A DNA stretch of 64,000 nt from Methanolobus tindarius DSM 2278 (GCF_000504205.1 NZ_AZAJ01000001.1:2392879-2456878), one strand, 5' to 3'; positions 17,230 to 26,604 are shown, counted from the stretch's first letter. The notes: generated by a model not told the origin, from the sequence alone. Program-made: numbers and translations.

Positions 17230-17277
17230 CTATCAACATATATTTCCTTTGAGGTATAAGGAATTTGAGGTTGAAGG

Positions 17278-17976
17278 ATGGCAGCTAAGAGGAGAAAAAG
17301 AAAATCTGATGATGAAGAAATTGACCCGGTAGCAGTTGCAATTGCTGCTGTGATTTTTGCAGTGTATTTTGTTTACACAAAATATCTGTTACCGTTGTAC
17401 GAAGCATTCATGTCATTGTCACCTGTTTACATCTTTTTGATTACCCTGATAGTTGCTGTCACAGTTCTTGTTGTTATCAACTATATCTTCAAGTATCGCA
17501 GGATGAGAGCAGAGAAAAAGAAAGAACGCCGTAAGCAGCAAATCATTGCAAGGGGTGTTGAATTTGATAATACTATCAAGTTCCTAGAAAACGAAATTAA
17601 ACTTCGTTATGGTAAAAAGAAGATTGAGAAGGACTATCAACAGGATTTGGAACAAGCCATGAAGGTCTTGACCGACAGACATGGTTACAAAATCGAATAT
17701 GAAAGAAGCCACTCCAAAAAACATAGGATTGATTTGGTGATAAATGACTCTATTGGTGTTGAAATGAAGGTCTATAAGGGTGGGTCACAGGTCAAAAGAG
17801 CACTACTTAGTCAAATCTCAGAGTATTCTCAGTACTGTGACAAAATTATCGGATTTGTGGTCAATGTGACCGAAGAGAGCAACGAATCTATCAAATCTGA
17901 TATCGAATCTCAACTCAAGTTTCAAAAGGTTATTGACCCGAATGACTATCACATCATTGTTCACGGGGTCATCTAA
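17278..17976 (+). CDS. Membrane-anchored PD-(D/E)XK nuclease
   Basis: A 232-residue protein. A basic N-terminus is followed by two hydrophobic helices (about residues 20-40 and 48-69), a Lys/Arg-rich link, a helix, and a C-terminal restriction-like fold: HRIDLVINDSIGVEMKVYKG places Asp near 151 and the E-x-K pair near 161, the usual catalytic set. Helix QVKRALLSQISEYSQYC follows, then a strand IIGFVVN. Endonucleases tied to the membrane by two helices occur among restriction and defence proteins; whether this one protects the host, excludes rival elements or processes DNA is not shown. SD and TATA support the start. Confidence 0.75.
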   Translation: MAAKRRKRKSDDEEIDPVAVAIAAVIFAVYFVYTKYLLPLYEAFMSLSPVYIFLITLIVAVTVLVVINYIFKYRRMRAEKKKERRKQQIIARGVEFDNTIKFLENEIKLRYGKKKIEKDYQQDLEQAMKVLTDRHGYKIEYERSHSKKHRIDLVINDSIGVEMKVYKGGSQVKRALLSQISEYSQYCDKIIGFVVNVTEESNESIKSDIESQLKFQKVIDPNDYHIIVHGVI

Positions 17977-18122
17977 AATGTTTCATTTGGCATGAGAACT
18001 TCAGTTTCGATGATTGAAAGAAGTTCAGTCTTTGAACGAAACAGTTTCACCCTGCTTAGATTATGCGTATATGATGTCAGTCAAATGATAGTAGTTAACA
18101 ACTTAAAAATACGGTGACTGAC

Positions 18123-19292
18123 ATGGTTAAGTTTGAATACGCATTCGATTCTCAAGGGAAAATACACTACATCAACAATCTTTACAAAGGTCACAATCTT
18201 GGTCCATTCACATGTATCACATGTGGGGAACCTATGAAAGCTAGACCTGGAAAAGGTGTCGATAAAGGTGGAAACACCCCTCATTTTGCACATAAATCGT
18301 CATCATACAACCATGCTGATGAATCTGAATTGCATTATAATACCAAGGCATATCTATCCCTGAAACTAAATGAGATACTTGATTCCAATGACAAAAATGA
18401 ATTCATAATCAACGTTTTCTGCAATGACTGTAATTCAACCAAGAGGGCATCTTTGCTTTATGGTCTTGATGATGAATCGATGAAATCATTAAAGTTAGGT
18501 AATTATTCAAATAATCTTCATGAACAGCCAACAACACACAATTTTGAATATAATTTACTCCAAGATGTCACCAGTGTGAAGCCGGAAAAGAAAGTTGACA
18601 ACTTTGTACCTGATGTTTCACTATACCACGGTGAGGCTCTAATAAAGGCGATAGAAGTCGTTTACACTCATGAAGATGAAGATGTGAAAGTGCAATACTA
18701 CAGGAACGAAAAGATAGATGTTGTGCGGGTTTATGTTAAAACAGATGATGACTTGAGAGACTTAGAAAATGGTATATTGGACATGATTGAAGTTGAACTG
18801 AACCGTACTGTGTGTCAGTTTAAGTCACCTATAAGCAAAGATGAGATGTCTATCAATTTGTATTTTAGAAGCATGCAGTATTACCGATACATACGGGAAA
18901 TATTTGAGCCATTTTTCTCTAAAATGGATGATTACATCAATAGAGCTTTAATATCGAACAGAAAAGTGAATCTCAAGAAGATATTCAGTGATGAAAGCAA
19001 ATCTAATAGCAAAACAACAAGCGATTCCGAACTTCATGAGATAAGAAAACCTGATAACAAAATAAAAAACGATTCCGAACTTTACGAGATGATACGTAAA
19101 TACCGGAAAGCTCGTAGGACTGCTGCACTAACATCTTATGACGTACAAGAATTCATGGATGAAAACCCACATAGCGATATTGACCCTAAAAACGTGGATA
19201 GACTCATAAAAATGGGGAATGCATGTGGATGGGGATATTTCGTAAAAGCCATCGAGCATTATCACAAATATAAGCCATACAACAAATATTAG
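18123..19292 (+). CDS. CoiA-like nuclease with GNACGWG C-terminal module
   Basis: A 389-residue protein. ATG 18123 is preferred because GGTG lies six bases before it. Near residues 30-60 it has the CoiA-type zinc/HFAH start (CITCGEPMKARPGK, then PHFAHK). A PD-(D/E)XK-like core follows with NFVPDVSLY (Asp near 165) and KAIEVVYTHE (Glu near 180), lacking a clear Lys. After a charged linker with a small internal repeat (DSELHEI / DSELYEM) comes a C-terminal module of about 65 residues, ELYEMIRKYRKARRTAALTS through GNACGWG, that also exists as a separate gene at 25169. CoiA proteins act in DNA uptake or processing in bacteria; here the role is unknown. Confidence 0.75.
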   Translation: MVKFEYAFDSQGKIHYINNLYKGHNLGPFTCITCGEPMKARPGKGVDKGGNTPHFAHKSSSYNHADESELHYNTKAYLSLKLNEILDSNDKNEFIINVFCNDCNSTKRASLLYGLDDESMKSLKLGNYSNNLHEQPTTHNFEYNLLQDVTSVKPEKKVDNFVPDVSLYHGEALIKAIEVVYTHEDEDVKVQYYRNEKIDVVRVYVKTDDDLRDLENGILDMIEVELNRTVCQFKSPISKDEMSINLYFRSMQYYRYIREIFEPFFSKMDDYINRALISNRKVNLKKIFSDESKSNSKTTSDSELHEIRKPDNKIKNDSELYEMIRKYRKARRTAALTSYDVQEFMDENPHSDIDPKNVDRLIKMGNACGWGYFVKAIEHYHKYKPYNKY

Positions 19293-19353
19293 TGTAATTC
19301 TTATTTATAGTAGATTAAGCAGCGATAAAAAGTAGTGAAGGTGATTCTCAACA

Positions 19354-19566
19354 TCACCATTCAATGTAAGCAGTCCCACCAGAATCCTTGCCACCTTTAC
19401 AGTAACCTGTAGATTTTCCACAGTTTGTACAGTGTCTTCCATTGCGATGTAGAAGACCACTTACGATGAAAGTGTTACCACAGACCGGACACTTAAATGC
19501 TGCATTGTTTCCTATCCAGTCCTCATCTATGCTGAGGTTGTTTGGTTCTAAATATCTTTGATTCAT
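19354..19566 (-). CDS. Small zinc-ribbon protein
   Basis: A 70-residue protein with two CxxC knuckles: FKCPVCGNTF (about residues 24-33) and HCTNCGKSTGYC (about 45-56), a classic zinc ribbon. The N-terminus (RYLEPNNLSIDEDWIG) is acidic and probably flexible. It is convergent with the CoiA-like gene and upstream of the transglutaminase-like gene on the same strand. Likely a nucleic-acid or protein-binding mini-protein. Confidence 0.65.
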   Translation of the reverse strand: MNQRYLEPNNLSIDEDWIGNNAAFKCPVCGNTFIVSGLLHRNGRHCTNCGKSTGYCKGGKDSGGTAYIEW

Positions 19567-19678
19567 AGTATTTTCTCCATTTTATAGTCAAGTCAATGAG
19601 CATCCTCTACGTGACACGGGTGGCAGACCCCCCCATATATCCAATATTATGCAATTGCCTGTACTTCTTAATGTTATA

Positions 19679-20674
19679 TCAGAGCCAACGTAATTCCTTT
19701 TCAGTGATATTAATCAACAAAAATTGTGATGGTTTATTAAGTGTGATATTTTCTGCACCATAGTGCTCATAAATCATTCCATCATAACTCGATTTAATAT
19801 TGTAATAGGCATCTTTATGCATACCCAAGTTAATAGTGAGTGGAATCGAATCATTTGTCACCAAGTCTCGTTTATATCCCAGCACGGGAACTTCAGTATT
19901 GTTGTAGACCATGCTGACAAATACATTTGCTCCATTTACAGATTCATTGTTTTCCTCTACTTGGATATTCAACTGACATGTATTATTGACATAATTCGCA
20001 GTACAATCTGTAAAATAAGTGTTGTTTTCAATAACGCTCACATGTCCAATTAAAAACTTAGATTTAGATGTAAAATGGGACTGATTATCTTTTGGATACC
20101 ATAAATGAAAACCGGAGTCGGCAATTCTCCATCCATTATCAATCCAAACTTCGGACCATGCGTGGTCTCCACTCGAATTATCTCTTGTATTGATGAATCC
20201 TTCCATTTCCATGTGTCGATATGTTAGTCCACATCTTTCTACCATATCCTCAAAGATAATGGCACGCTCACCACAGTTTGCACTTCCTAAATAGACAAAC
20301 CACTTTGAATCATGATTGTTCAATCGAAAAATTGCAGTATAGCGATTGAATCGTTTTAAATCAACATTATCACTGTTTTCCCATTCAATAATATGCTGAA
20401 CAATTTCAGACTCGTTCTCTGAATACTTACATATTGTTGTACTTGTGTCATCCAAGTATGATTCCATTTGGGGTTCAATATAAAATTGATAGAAAGGACC
20501 ATAATAGACAATATATGGAAAAGCAAAAACTAAAATCAGAAGTATAAATGCATTACGAAACCCTAAATAAACTCCTTGAGCTATGTCTTTTTTTGTTACC
20601 TTAAATGCGTTTTTATCTTGTGTATTATTAATTTTGTCAAGAAGATAAGCTTTAAATTCATTAAAAAGAGACAT
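19679..20674 (-). CDS. Transglutaminase-like membrane protein
   Basis: A 331-residue protein with one membrane helix near residues 40-58 (AFILLILVFAFPYIVYY) and a large, probably extracytoplasmic domain. It has the transglutaminase/protease triad order: Cys in GSANCGERA (near 133), His in GDHAWSEVW (near 170), Asp in WRIADSGF (near 186). The last 100 residues are beta-rich with several N-x-S/T sites (ENNTYF, YVNNTCQL, NITEKEL), consistent with an S-layer-side location. Archaeal transglutaminase-like proteins may act as peptidases or cross-linking enzymes on surface proteins. It could alter the host envelope for the element (inference). Confidence 0.78.
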   Translation of the reverse strand: MSLFNEFKAYLLDKINNTQDKNAFKVTKKDIAQGVYLGFRNAFILLILVFAFPYIVYYGPFYQFYIEPQMESYLDDTSTTICKYSENESEIVQHIIEWENSDNVDLKRFNRYTAIFRLNNHDSKWFVYLGSANCGERAIIFEDMVERCGLTYRHMEMEGFINTRDNSSGDHAWSEVWIDNGWRIADSGFHLWYPKDNQSHFTSKSKFLIGHVSVIENNTYFTDCTANYVNNTCQLNIQVEENNESVNGANVFVSMVYNNTEVPVLGYKRDLVTNDSIPLTINLGMHKDAYYNIKSSYDGMIYEHYGAENITLNKPSQFLLINITEKELRWL

Positions 20675-20759
20675 TAGTAGGTGTATAGTGCTGTTTGTAT
20701 TAATACTATGTACAATTCAATAGGATGAATGTATTAATAAAATAAAGACTATTGCGTTC

Positions 20760-21126
20760 TTAGTACATCACTTTTTGATAAGCAAAAAGTGCCCTGTCAA
20801 TTTTCCTGATATCGCACCCTGTGTCCTTCACAATTCCCTCTATTTTGGCTTTGTAAGTCCTGTATGTCCTTTTGCTGATGGTGTAACTGGTCAATAATCC
20901 AACCTCATTGAGGACATCAATAGTCCTGAAATCAACAATAGGGAACCTTCAGGCTACATGAAATGCAAAATAGTGGAAGCACTGGGATGTCAATGCCGTC
21001 TAACCAGACCAAAAGTCCGGGATTAAGTGGACCAAGAACATCGAGAACATGAGTTATAGAACTCTGACATAGGTTTATTCTACCTTTGTTTATCCTGCTT
21101 TTTGCACGTGCTGCTTTCCAATACAT
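20760..21126 (-). pseudogene. Decayed HhH-glycosylase-like gene
   Basis: Two overlapping minus-strand frames read as one broken protein. The first gives MYWKAARAKSRINKG through WLDGIDIPVLP; the second, shifted one base, continues PIVDFRTIDVLNEVG through DRALFAYQKVMY and stops at 20760-20762. Y-W-K-x-A-R, G-I-x-I-P and P-I-V-D-x-R are the landmarks of helix-hairpin-helix DNA glycosylase-like proteins. A frameshift near 20945-20990 and an in-frame stop just upstream of the first part mark it as a relic. Assignment rests on motif order only. Confidence 0.55.
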
Positions 21127-21335
21127 GATAACAATGAATGTGTCATATGATATGGTTTTCTAGATTTTGACCCGAAAGGAGTTAATTTCAGAGATATTTA
21201 CTATATTGCAGTAATTTTTACACTTTTTTATATACTCTATTTTCCTAACAACTTCACAAAAACATATAAATATATTCATCAAAATATATTAGTGCATATG
21301 ATGCTTATAATGTATCACCATAAGAGGTGTTAAAA

Positions 21336-21788
21336 ATGAAAAACAATGAAAAAACAGAAATGAAATGGCGTGAAGCGACAGTCAAAGTACTATGTATGGA
21401 CAAAAATGCAACAAAATTTATAGATAAATGGAATGGTAAAGACAATCCTTATGAAAATGACCGTTTTTCAAAAGAACCATGTAAAATTGAGATATTTGAC
21501 ACGGAATATGGAAAACGTGTATTATTTTCACATAATGCAAGTGCTTACGAAATAGCGTTCGACGACGCAATACTAGCTGTTTCACATAGAATTCATATAT
21601 TTCTTCAGACGCAGTTCCTAGCTACATTAGATGTATCTTATATCGTAGAAAATGAGAGAATTGAACCCATTACATACATGTTCCATCAAAGTTTCACTGA
21701 TGATGAGCTTGATACACTGACTGAACATGAACTTCTGTACACTAATGTACTCAATATGAATCATGAGGCACGTGAAAAGATGGAATGA
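21336..21788 (+). CDS. Unknown 150-residue protein
   Basis: The start is ATG 21336 because SD GAGGTG (21324-21329) lies six bases before it. The protein is acidic, with no membrane helix. It has a central beta-rich part (CKIEIFDTEYGKRVLFSHNA), a helix, then YIVENERIEPITYMFHQSFT and an acidic end. No family recognised. It stands alone between two long non-coding stretches, with AT-rich promoter sequence at about 21240-21300. Confidence 0.6.
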   Translation: MKNNEKTEMKWREATVKVLCMDKNATKFIDKWNGKDNPYENDRFSKEPCKIEIFDTEYGKRVLFSHNASAYEIAFDDAILAVSHRIHIFLQTQFLATLDVSYIVENERIEPITYMFHQSFTDDELDTLTEHELLYTNVLNMNHEAREKME

Positions 21789-22663
21789 AAAGATAAAACT
21801 GGAATTCCAAAACTAAATTTATTCCCTAATGCCAAATTTAACAAACATGGGATAACAGTCTAACACATCAACTCTCATCGAGCCCAAAATCAAATTGAAA
21901 CCAAAACATATCTAGTTCGCCGGTGAGTATACTGACCTTAGTAAAGATATAACACTAAGTACAATTTCCGAACCTTCCTATGATGATAGTATGCAAAATC
22001 ATCGACATTTTGAACGCTTGTGCTTTTGTTCTCTGGTCTTTTTTCTCATTCTATGCTTGTAATTATCCACGAATACTTGCTCTGAAGGGTCCATAAATAA
22101 AGATTCTTTTGACTATATATGCCTCTGAGCCAAGCACCGTGAAAGTGATGTGCATTTCATATCTCGACATATTCATAGAAAGGCAAGTATGCCCTCAAAT
22201 TCTTCTTCTGTGTCAATTTCTGCCCTTTAGACTTACATTGACACGGCTGGTAAAATATCGAGGCTTCAACCATTCTTTAGAAAGTGCTTTGAATTTCAAA
22301 CTGCTGTGACACTGATGGACGGTGTAGATGTTGCAGACAACGTAGATTCAAGTTCTTAGTGTACACAGCGTCTGTCACTACATGCATCATCTACAGGTGT
22401 GGATGTGGTAGTCCATAATCATCATGCACAACATATCAGCTTTAGCTATCGGATTATCTCTTAAAATTTGAATGAAAAAGGTATTTGCACCTTGTTTACA
22501 GGCTGCCCAAAAGCTTGTAATCTTTAACAGATACATAAATATAATATAGTTCTAAAAATATTATAATCATAGACTAATGATATTTTAACACTACATGTGG
22601 TTGAAAATGCCAACATGCTTTGTGGTCTAAGGAAAAATACTACCAAATTCCTGTACAAAATCT
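21789..22663. other. 875-bp gap without convincing genes
   Basis: No ORF with coding character was found in either strand; the 66-residue frame at 22109-22309 looks accidental. Features: AT-rich promoter-like sequence at about 22537-22580 upstream of the MATE gene, and a split 8-bp inverted repeat TGTAGATG/CATCTACA about 60 bp apart near 22323-22397. It may contain eroded gene remains like the neighbouring pseudogene. Confidence 0.45.
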
Positions 22664-24022
22664 ATGGGTGGACACGTGCATAAAACAATAGAATCGATTA
22701 GAAGAATTGACTTGCGTTTATTTTTAGCGTTGCTTTTGACTGGATTGTTACCAACAATATACACTACGGTACGCATATTTTTCCTTGGAAACCTTCCAAA
22801 TGATTGGGGAATCAACATTGCTTCACAACTTATGTGGGTAAATCTTCTTTACGAAATATTGCAGGAATCCTTAATTCTACCACTGTACTTCATACTTGGT
22901 AAGGCAATATCAAATACTGAAGAGTTCACTAATCGCCTGAAAGGCAGCATGGTAATAGTGTTCTCAATATATCTCACACTCTCAGCATTGATATCAATAT
23001 TTGCCGAACCTATGGTAGTAGCGATGGCACAAAATTCTGCATTGGTAGATGCTACAGTGTCATACATACGTCTGGAAACAATAGCATACATCTTTCTGAC
23101 AATGTGGAAATTCTTGATGCTCATACTTCTCTTGATTGGAAGAGATAAACTGATTTACATCATGCTCACGGTTCAGATGATTCTTACTGTACTATTGGAT
23201 ACATTGTTCATCTCAGAATTTAGTTTTTCATTACAGCTAGGTGTTAATGGTATCGCAATAACCAACATTATCGTAAATATTGTTCTACTTGCAGTCTTTT
23301 TCATATTACTCAAGAAAGAAAAGAATATCAATATCTTCCAAAGGAAGAAATTGAACTTTGCTTGGGTCAAACAATGGACAACAATCGCAGGTTATTCCGG
23401 TCTTGAGACTTTGGTTCGAAACCTGGCATTTATGTATATGGTAGTTCGAATGGTAAACATCATCAATGAGCCGGGAACTTTCTGGGTCACTAATAGTTTT
23501 ATCTGGGGATGGTTGCTTCTTCCAGTACTGCAACTGAGCGAGTTGATAAAAAGTGATTGTTCAAAGGATGAAGAGAACATAAAACTGAATTTCAGAGGAT
23601 ATGTAGGAGTCACAACAATAATAATTGCAATATGGCTTGTGACAATACCATTGTGGGAGCCGTTCATTAAAAATGTGCTAAATATGAGCAACTATGAAGT
23701 GATATCCCACTTGGTGATGATATCACTACCTTTCTACATCCTATTTGCATATAACAACATCATAGATTCAATCTTTTATGGAATAGGTAAAACAGAGTAC
23801 ATGTTGTTCCAATCAGTATTTGTGAATGTCACATTTTATGGTACTCTTTTCATCCTTTTCCAAAAGGGTATATACGTCCCTACATTGGAATTAATCACAT
23901 TGATGTTCGCAGCAGGAATTGCAGTAGATTCATTGCTCACTTTTGTAATGTATTGGTACTTATCGAAGAAAGGTAAGATAGTACACAAGTATGAGCTGAC
24001 TGTTCCATTGGTTACAGATTGA
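22664..24022 (+). CDS. MATE-like membrane exporter
   Basis: A 452-residue polytopic membrane protein with about 12 hydrophobic segments, the length and two-bundle layout of the MATE/MOP flippase superfamily. Typical elements include the first-bundle QxxxxNLLYEIL-like segment, GVNGIAITNIIVNIVLLAVF in helix 6 and the related second half. Members export drugs or lipid-linked compounds using ion gradients. It is cargo of the element with no partner that reveals a substrate. The start is uncertain: ATG 22664 has no good SD, only AAGGAAA about 30 bp upstream. Confidence 0.72.
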   Translation: MGGHVHKTIESIRRIDLRLFLALLLTGLLPTIYTTVRIFFLGNLPNDWGINIASQLMWVNLLYEILQESLILPLYFILGKAISNTEEFTNRLKGSMVIVFSIYLTLSALISIFAEPMVVAMAQNSALVDATVSYIRLETIAYIFLTMWKFLMLILLLIGRDKLIYIMLTVQMILTVLLDTLFISEFSFSLQLGVNGIAITNIIVNIVLLAVFFILLKKEKNINIFQRKKLNFAWVKQWTTIAGYSGLETLVRNLAFMYMVVRMVNIINEPGTFWVTNSFIWGWLLLPVLQLSELIKSDCSKDEENIKLNFRGYVGVTTIIIAIWLVTIPLWEPFIKNVLNMSNYEVISHLVMISLPFYILFAYNNIIDSIFYGIGKTEYMLFQSVFVNVTFYGTLFILFQKGIYVPTLELITLMFAAGIAVDSLLTFVMYWYLSKKGKIVHKYELTVPLVTD

Positions 24023-24077
24023 ATCCCAAAAAGTTCTGAAACTGCCGAATGACTTGCAAAAAATAGTAGTGAGAGTA

Positions 24078-24953
24078 TCATTGATACTGATACTCTGTCA
24101 CTTTCCTATAAATATCGTAGGCTTCTTCAGCTGTAATACCATAGTGATTAGCAACATTCTGCTTGACTAAATCCTCATCAACAGTTGCATATGGGTCACT
24201 CAAGTCAACTTCATCCCATGCAGCATCATACGATATCTTGTAAAAGTCGTAAATTTCAAATTCTAATTCCGTAGGTTTGGTTAAAGTAGAATTTACAACT
24301 CTTTTTGTCAAGGTGAATACATATTCATAAGATGACCTATCGTTTGACCTTGCAATTTCATTCGGTACATTCCATTCTCCGTCAGGACACCAATCAACTG
24401 TACCAATGGTATAAGCATAACCAACATCAACTTCCCTATCATATGCAAATATGCATATTGCATCAATGTCAGGATTTTTGGACGTTTCATCCATAATAAG
24501 TTGAATAAAAGTTGCTTTTGCCTCCGTTTCAGATATATCAGAAGGAACCACTATCCAATACTGTTTGCGAATAGCATCCATCCTGTTGTCATCTTCAATA
24601 AATATAATTTCGTAATCCTTTGCTAAACTACTATCGTACCCTGGTATATTAGATTCAGCCGTATTTGCAGCAGCATGTGCAAGTGCTGCTTGTTCATCAG
24701 CTTCTCTTAAATCTTCTAATTCTTCTGCTGCTTTTATTGATGCCTGTGATTCTTTCTCTGCTAATTCTTCGTCAGATGTTGTTAGCAAATCAACGCATCC
24801 ATAAGCAAGAAAACAGAATAAGACTAATAATATTAACCAATTATTTCTCTTATTTTTTTTCCGTTGCTGTTCACTTGGTGGATTAGCTTTTATGCTCTCA
24901 AGTTCTGTATTTAATTTTTCCATTCTATCGGTGAATGTTATTTTCTCTACCAT
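24078..24953 (-). CDS. Single-TM protein with DUF4875-like domain
   Basis: A 291-residue protein. A charged N-terminal cytosolic part (1-37) is followed by one membrane helix (NWLILLVLFCFLAYGCVDLL, about 38-57), an Ala/Glu-rich coiled-coil stalk (about 60-100), and a domain starting DYEIIFIEDDNRMDAIRKQY near 112. That domain, with IVVPSDISETEAKATFIQ and DAICIFAYDREVD, resembles DUF4875, found at the ends of many phage- and plasmid-borne proteins. A further helical segment (HYGITAEEAYDIYRKV) closes it. Function is unknown. Convergent with the MATE gene. Confidence 0.68.
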   Translation of the reverse strand: MVEKITFTDRMEKLNTELESIKANPPSEQQRKKNKRNNWLILLVLFCFLAYGCVDLLTTSDEELAEKESQASIKAAEELEDLREADEQAALAHAAANTAESNIPGYDSSLAKDYEIIFIEDDNRMDAIRKQYWIVVPSDISETEAKATFIQLIMDETSKNPDIDAICIFAYDREVDVGYAYTIGTVDWCPDGEWNVPNEIARSNDRSSYEYVFTLTKRVVNSTLTKPTELEFEIYDFYKISYDAAWDEVDLSDPYATVDEDLVKQNVANHYGITAEEAYDIYRKVTEYQYQ

Positions 24954-25168
24954 TTTGTTACCTCGATAATTGAGGATTTCCTTTTATTAAGTAATATATA
25001 ATCAAAAATTAATATATTTAGTATGCAATGCACATGTGTTGATTATAAATCCATTTAATAGTTATGGTCACTTGAAACAATGTGCAAACGTTTAACAAAT
25101 TACATACAAGTCTTTTTATCATGTGAAAACGTCGTTTTTATGACAATATTTTACCCATCAAATTGAGT

Positions 25169-25429
25169 TCACACATTAAAGACTTGAAAGTGTCTGAATG
25201 CCTGCATATGGTTCTCAAAATGCTCACAGGCAATGTCATAAGTTCCCCACCCGCAAGCATTTCCAAGAATGATGTTCTTCAGCACTATGTCGGGAAGCAG
25301 GTCAGTTGATTGTGTTTCAATGAAGGACTGAACGTCAAGTGAGGTCAGTGCACCGGTTCTTTTGTTCTTTCGGTATTCATTGATTCGGTCATAAAGTTCA
25401 TTTTCACTCTGGATGGTTGTGTCATTCAT
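25169..25429 (-). CDS. Stand-alone GNACGWG module
   Basis: An 86-residue protein almost entirely made of the module that ends the CoiA-like nuclease at 18123: ENELYDRINEYRKNKRTGAL, TSLDVQSFI, then GNACGWGTYDIACEHF, against DSELYEMIRKYRKARRTAAL, TSYDVQEFM, then GNACGWGYFVKAIEHY. The module is helical with an invariant-looking N-A-C-G-W-G turn. The same module both fused and free in one element implies a shared partner or a regulator/antagonist relation (inference). No known domain name comes to mind. Confidence 0.68.
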   Translation of the reverse strand: MNDTTIQSENELYDRINEYRKNKRTGALTSLDVQSFIETQSTDLLPDIVLKNIILGNACGWGTYDIACEHFENHMQAFRHFQVFNV

Positions 25430-25510
25430 AATTGACAGTATGTTGGTAGCGTATATGCTGATACTCCAAGCAGGTTGAAAGTATTCAGCATTAGTACACT
25501 TTTGAGCTAA

Positions 25511-26107
25511 TTAGTCTTCAAAATGGAAATCAACACACTCCTTGACTTTCATCAATTCATCAGGACTCATCATTTCAATGAAGTATCCGGTCTCCTTCAA
25601 TGGAGAATCGTTCTTTCTGCAATGTGCTACACGATGACCATTTCCTATTCCATGCCTGTGCCATTCGTGACAGTAGGGGCATAAGAACATCATACCACCG
25701 TCAAGGTCTTTTCGTGGAATGCATTTGAATGTAGGGACTTTGATTACTTCTTCCCCCCTTACCATTACATTTCCAATATTCCTTGCATGCTCGTCACATG
25801 CTGTTATTGATATAGGAACACCACTAATCTCAATTGTGGCGATTTTTGAAATGAGGCTATCGCATCCTTTTTCAAGGCAGAATCCATCTGCATTAGGATT
25901 TTCAATTACCTTAGTCCATAATTCTTCTTCAAGCTCATTGGCATGTTTATCGCATAAATCAATGAAAACATCAACATCATTGAGCTTGATATTTACGTAA
26001 TGAGTACTCCATTCATTGCAACCCTTTACAGAACAGGCCCCATCATTGACAGAATCATGGTCAGTAACATCCCTAAATGAGATATTTTGATTTATTTCAG
26101 TAAGCAT
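25511..26107 (-). CDS. Tandem Cys/His zinc protein
   Basis: A 198-residue protein. AGGAG eight bases before the second in-frame ATG fixes the start at 26107. Two similar half-domains are visible: CSVKGCNEW...CDKHANELE and CLEKGCDSL...CDEHARNIG, each with CxxxxC and CxxH spaced about 30 residues apart. A third metal site follows: FLCPYCHEWHRHGIGNGHRV, then AHC. Three zinc sites in under 200 residues suggest a DNA- or protein-binding factor. The last type (CPYC-W-HRHG) is common in archaeal virus and plasmid proteins. Confidence 0.7.
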   Translation of the reverse strand: MLTEINQNISFRDVTDHDSVNDGACSVKGCNEWSTHYVNIKLNDVDVFIDLCDKHANELEEELWTKVIENPNADGFCLEKGCDSLISKIATIEISGVPISITACDEHARNIGNVMVRGEEVIKVPTFKCIPRKDLDGGMMFLCPYCHEWHRHGIGNGHRVAHCRKNDSPLKETGYFIEMMSPDELMKVKECVDFHFED

Positions 26108-26151
26108 AGTAGCAGCTCCTATCATTTTAAGGCAAAATTAGGTGGTTCTGT

Positions 26152-26523
26152 TCAGAACCATGCCCCTGCGTGATTGCTCTCTACAGCTACACTCCCTATC
26201 ATCATGGCAATAACTAGTAGAATTACACTAAATAGAGGGGCTGAGATAAGCAAAAGCCCACCAACAAAAGCAATTCCAATTGCAATCATTCCAATTTTTC
26301 CACCCATCGCATAAGCTCCCATTACTGAACCTATGGTTAACAGTAGAGGGAATAAGGTAAACATGAAGCTAAATCCAGAATCAGGATTTAATGTTTCCAT
26401 TACGGTTCTTAGTGATTCGAAAATAACTGTTTCTGGATTTACGCCTACTGCTATCCAAAAACCACTAAAGAAGCCCAATCCGATGATGAATTCTTTGAAA
26501 AATACTTCACTTTTCGTCATCAA
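26152..26523 (-). CDS. Small polytopic membrane protein
   Basis: A 123-residue hydrophobic protein with about four helices (near residues 12-28, 48-68, 72-95 and 98-113). SD GGTGA sits five bases before ATG 26523. Gly-rich helices (MGAYAMGGKIGMIAIGIAFV) suggest close packing, as in holin-like or small integral proteins, but no family is evident. It is 44 bp upstream of the zinc-protein gene on the same strand, so probably in one transcript. Confidence 0.6.
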   Translation of the reverse strand: MMTKSEVFFKEFIIGLGFFSGFWIAVGVNPETVIFESLRTVMETLNPDSGFSFMFTLFPLLLTIGSVMGAYAMGGKIGMIAIGIAFVGGLLLISAPLFSVILLVIAMMIGSVAVESNHAGAWF

Positions 26524-26604
26524 ATCACCGCCATAGTGGTTGCAGTTATGCTTTTTTCAATCTGTACCATCGACACTGAGTCGACAGGTTTATGTAGAGT
26601 TTTG

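Noticed and set aside
22109-22309. 66-codon plus-strand frame
   Set aside because: No SD, composition unlike neighbours, no continuation; treated as non-coding.
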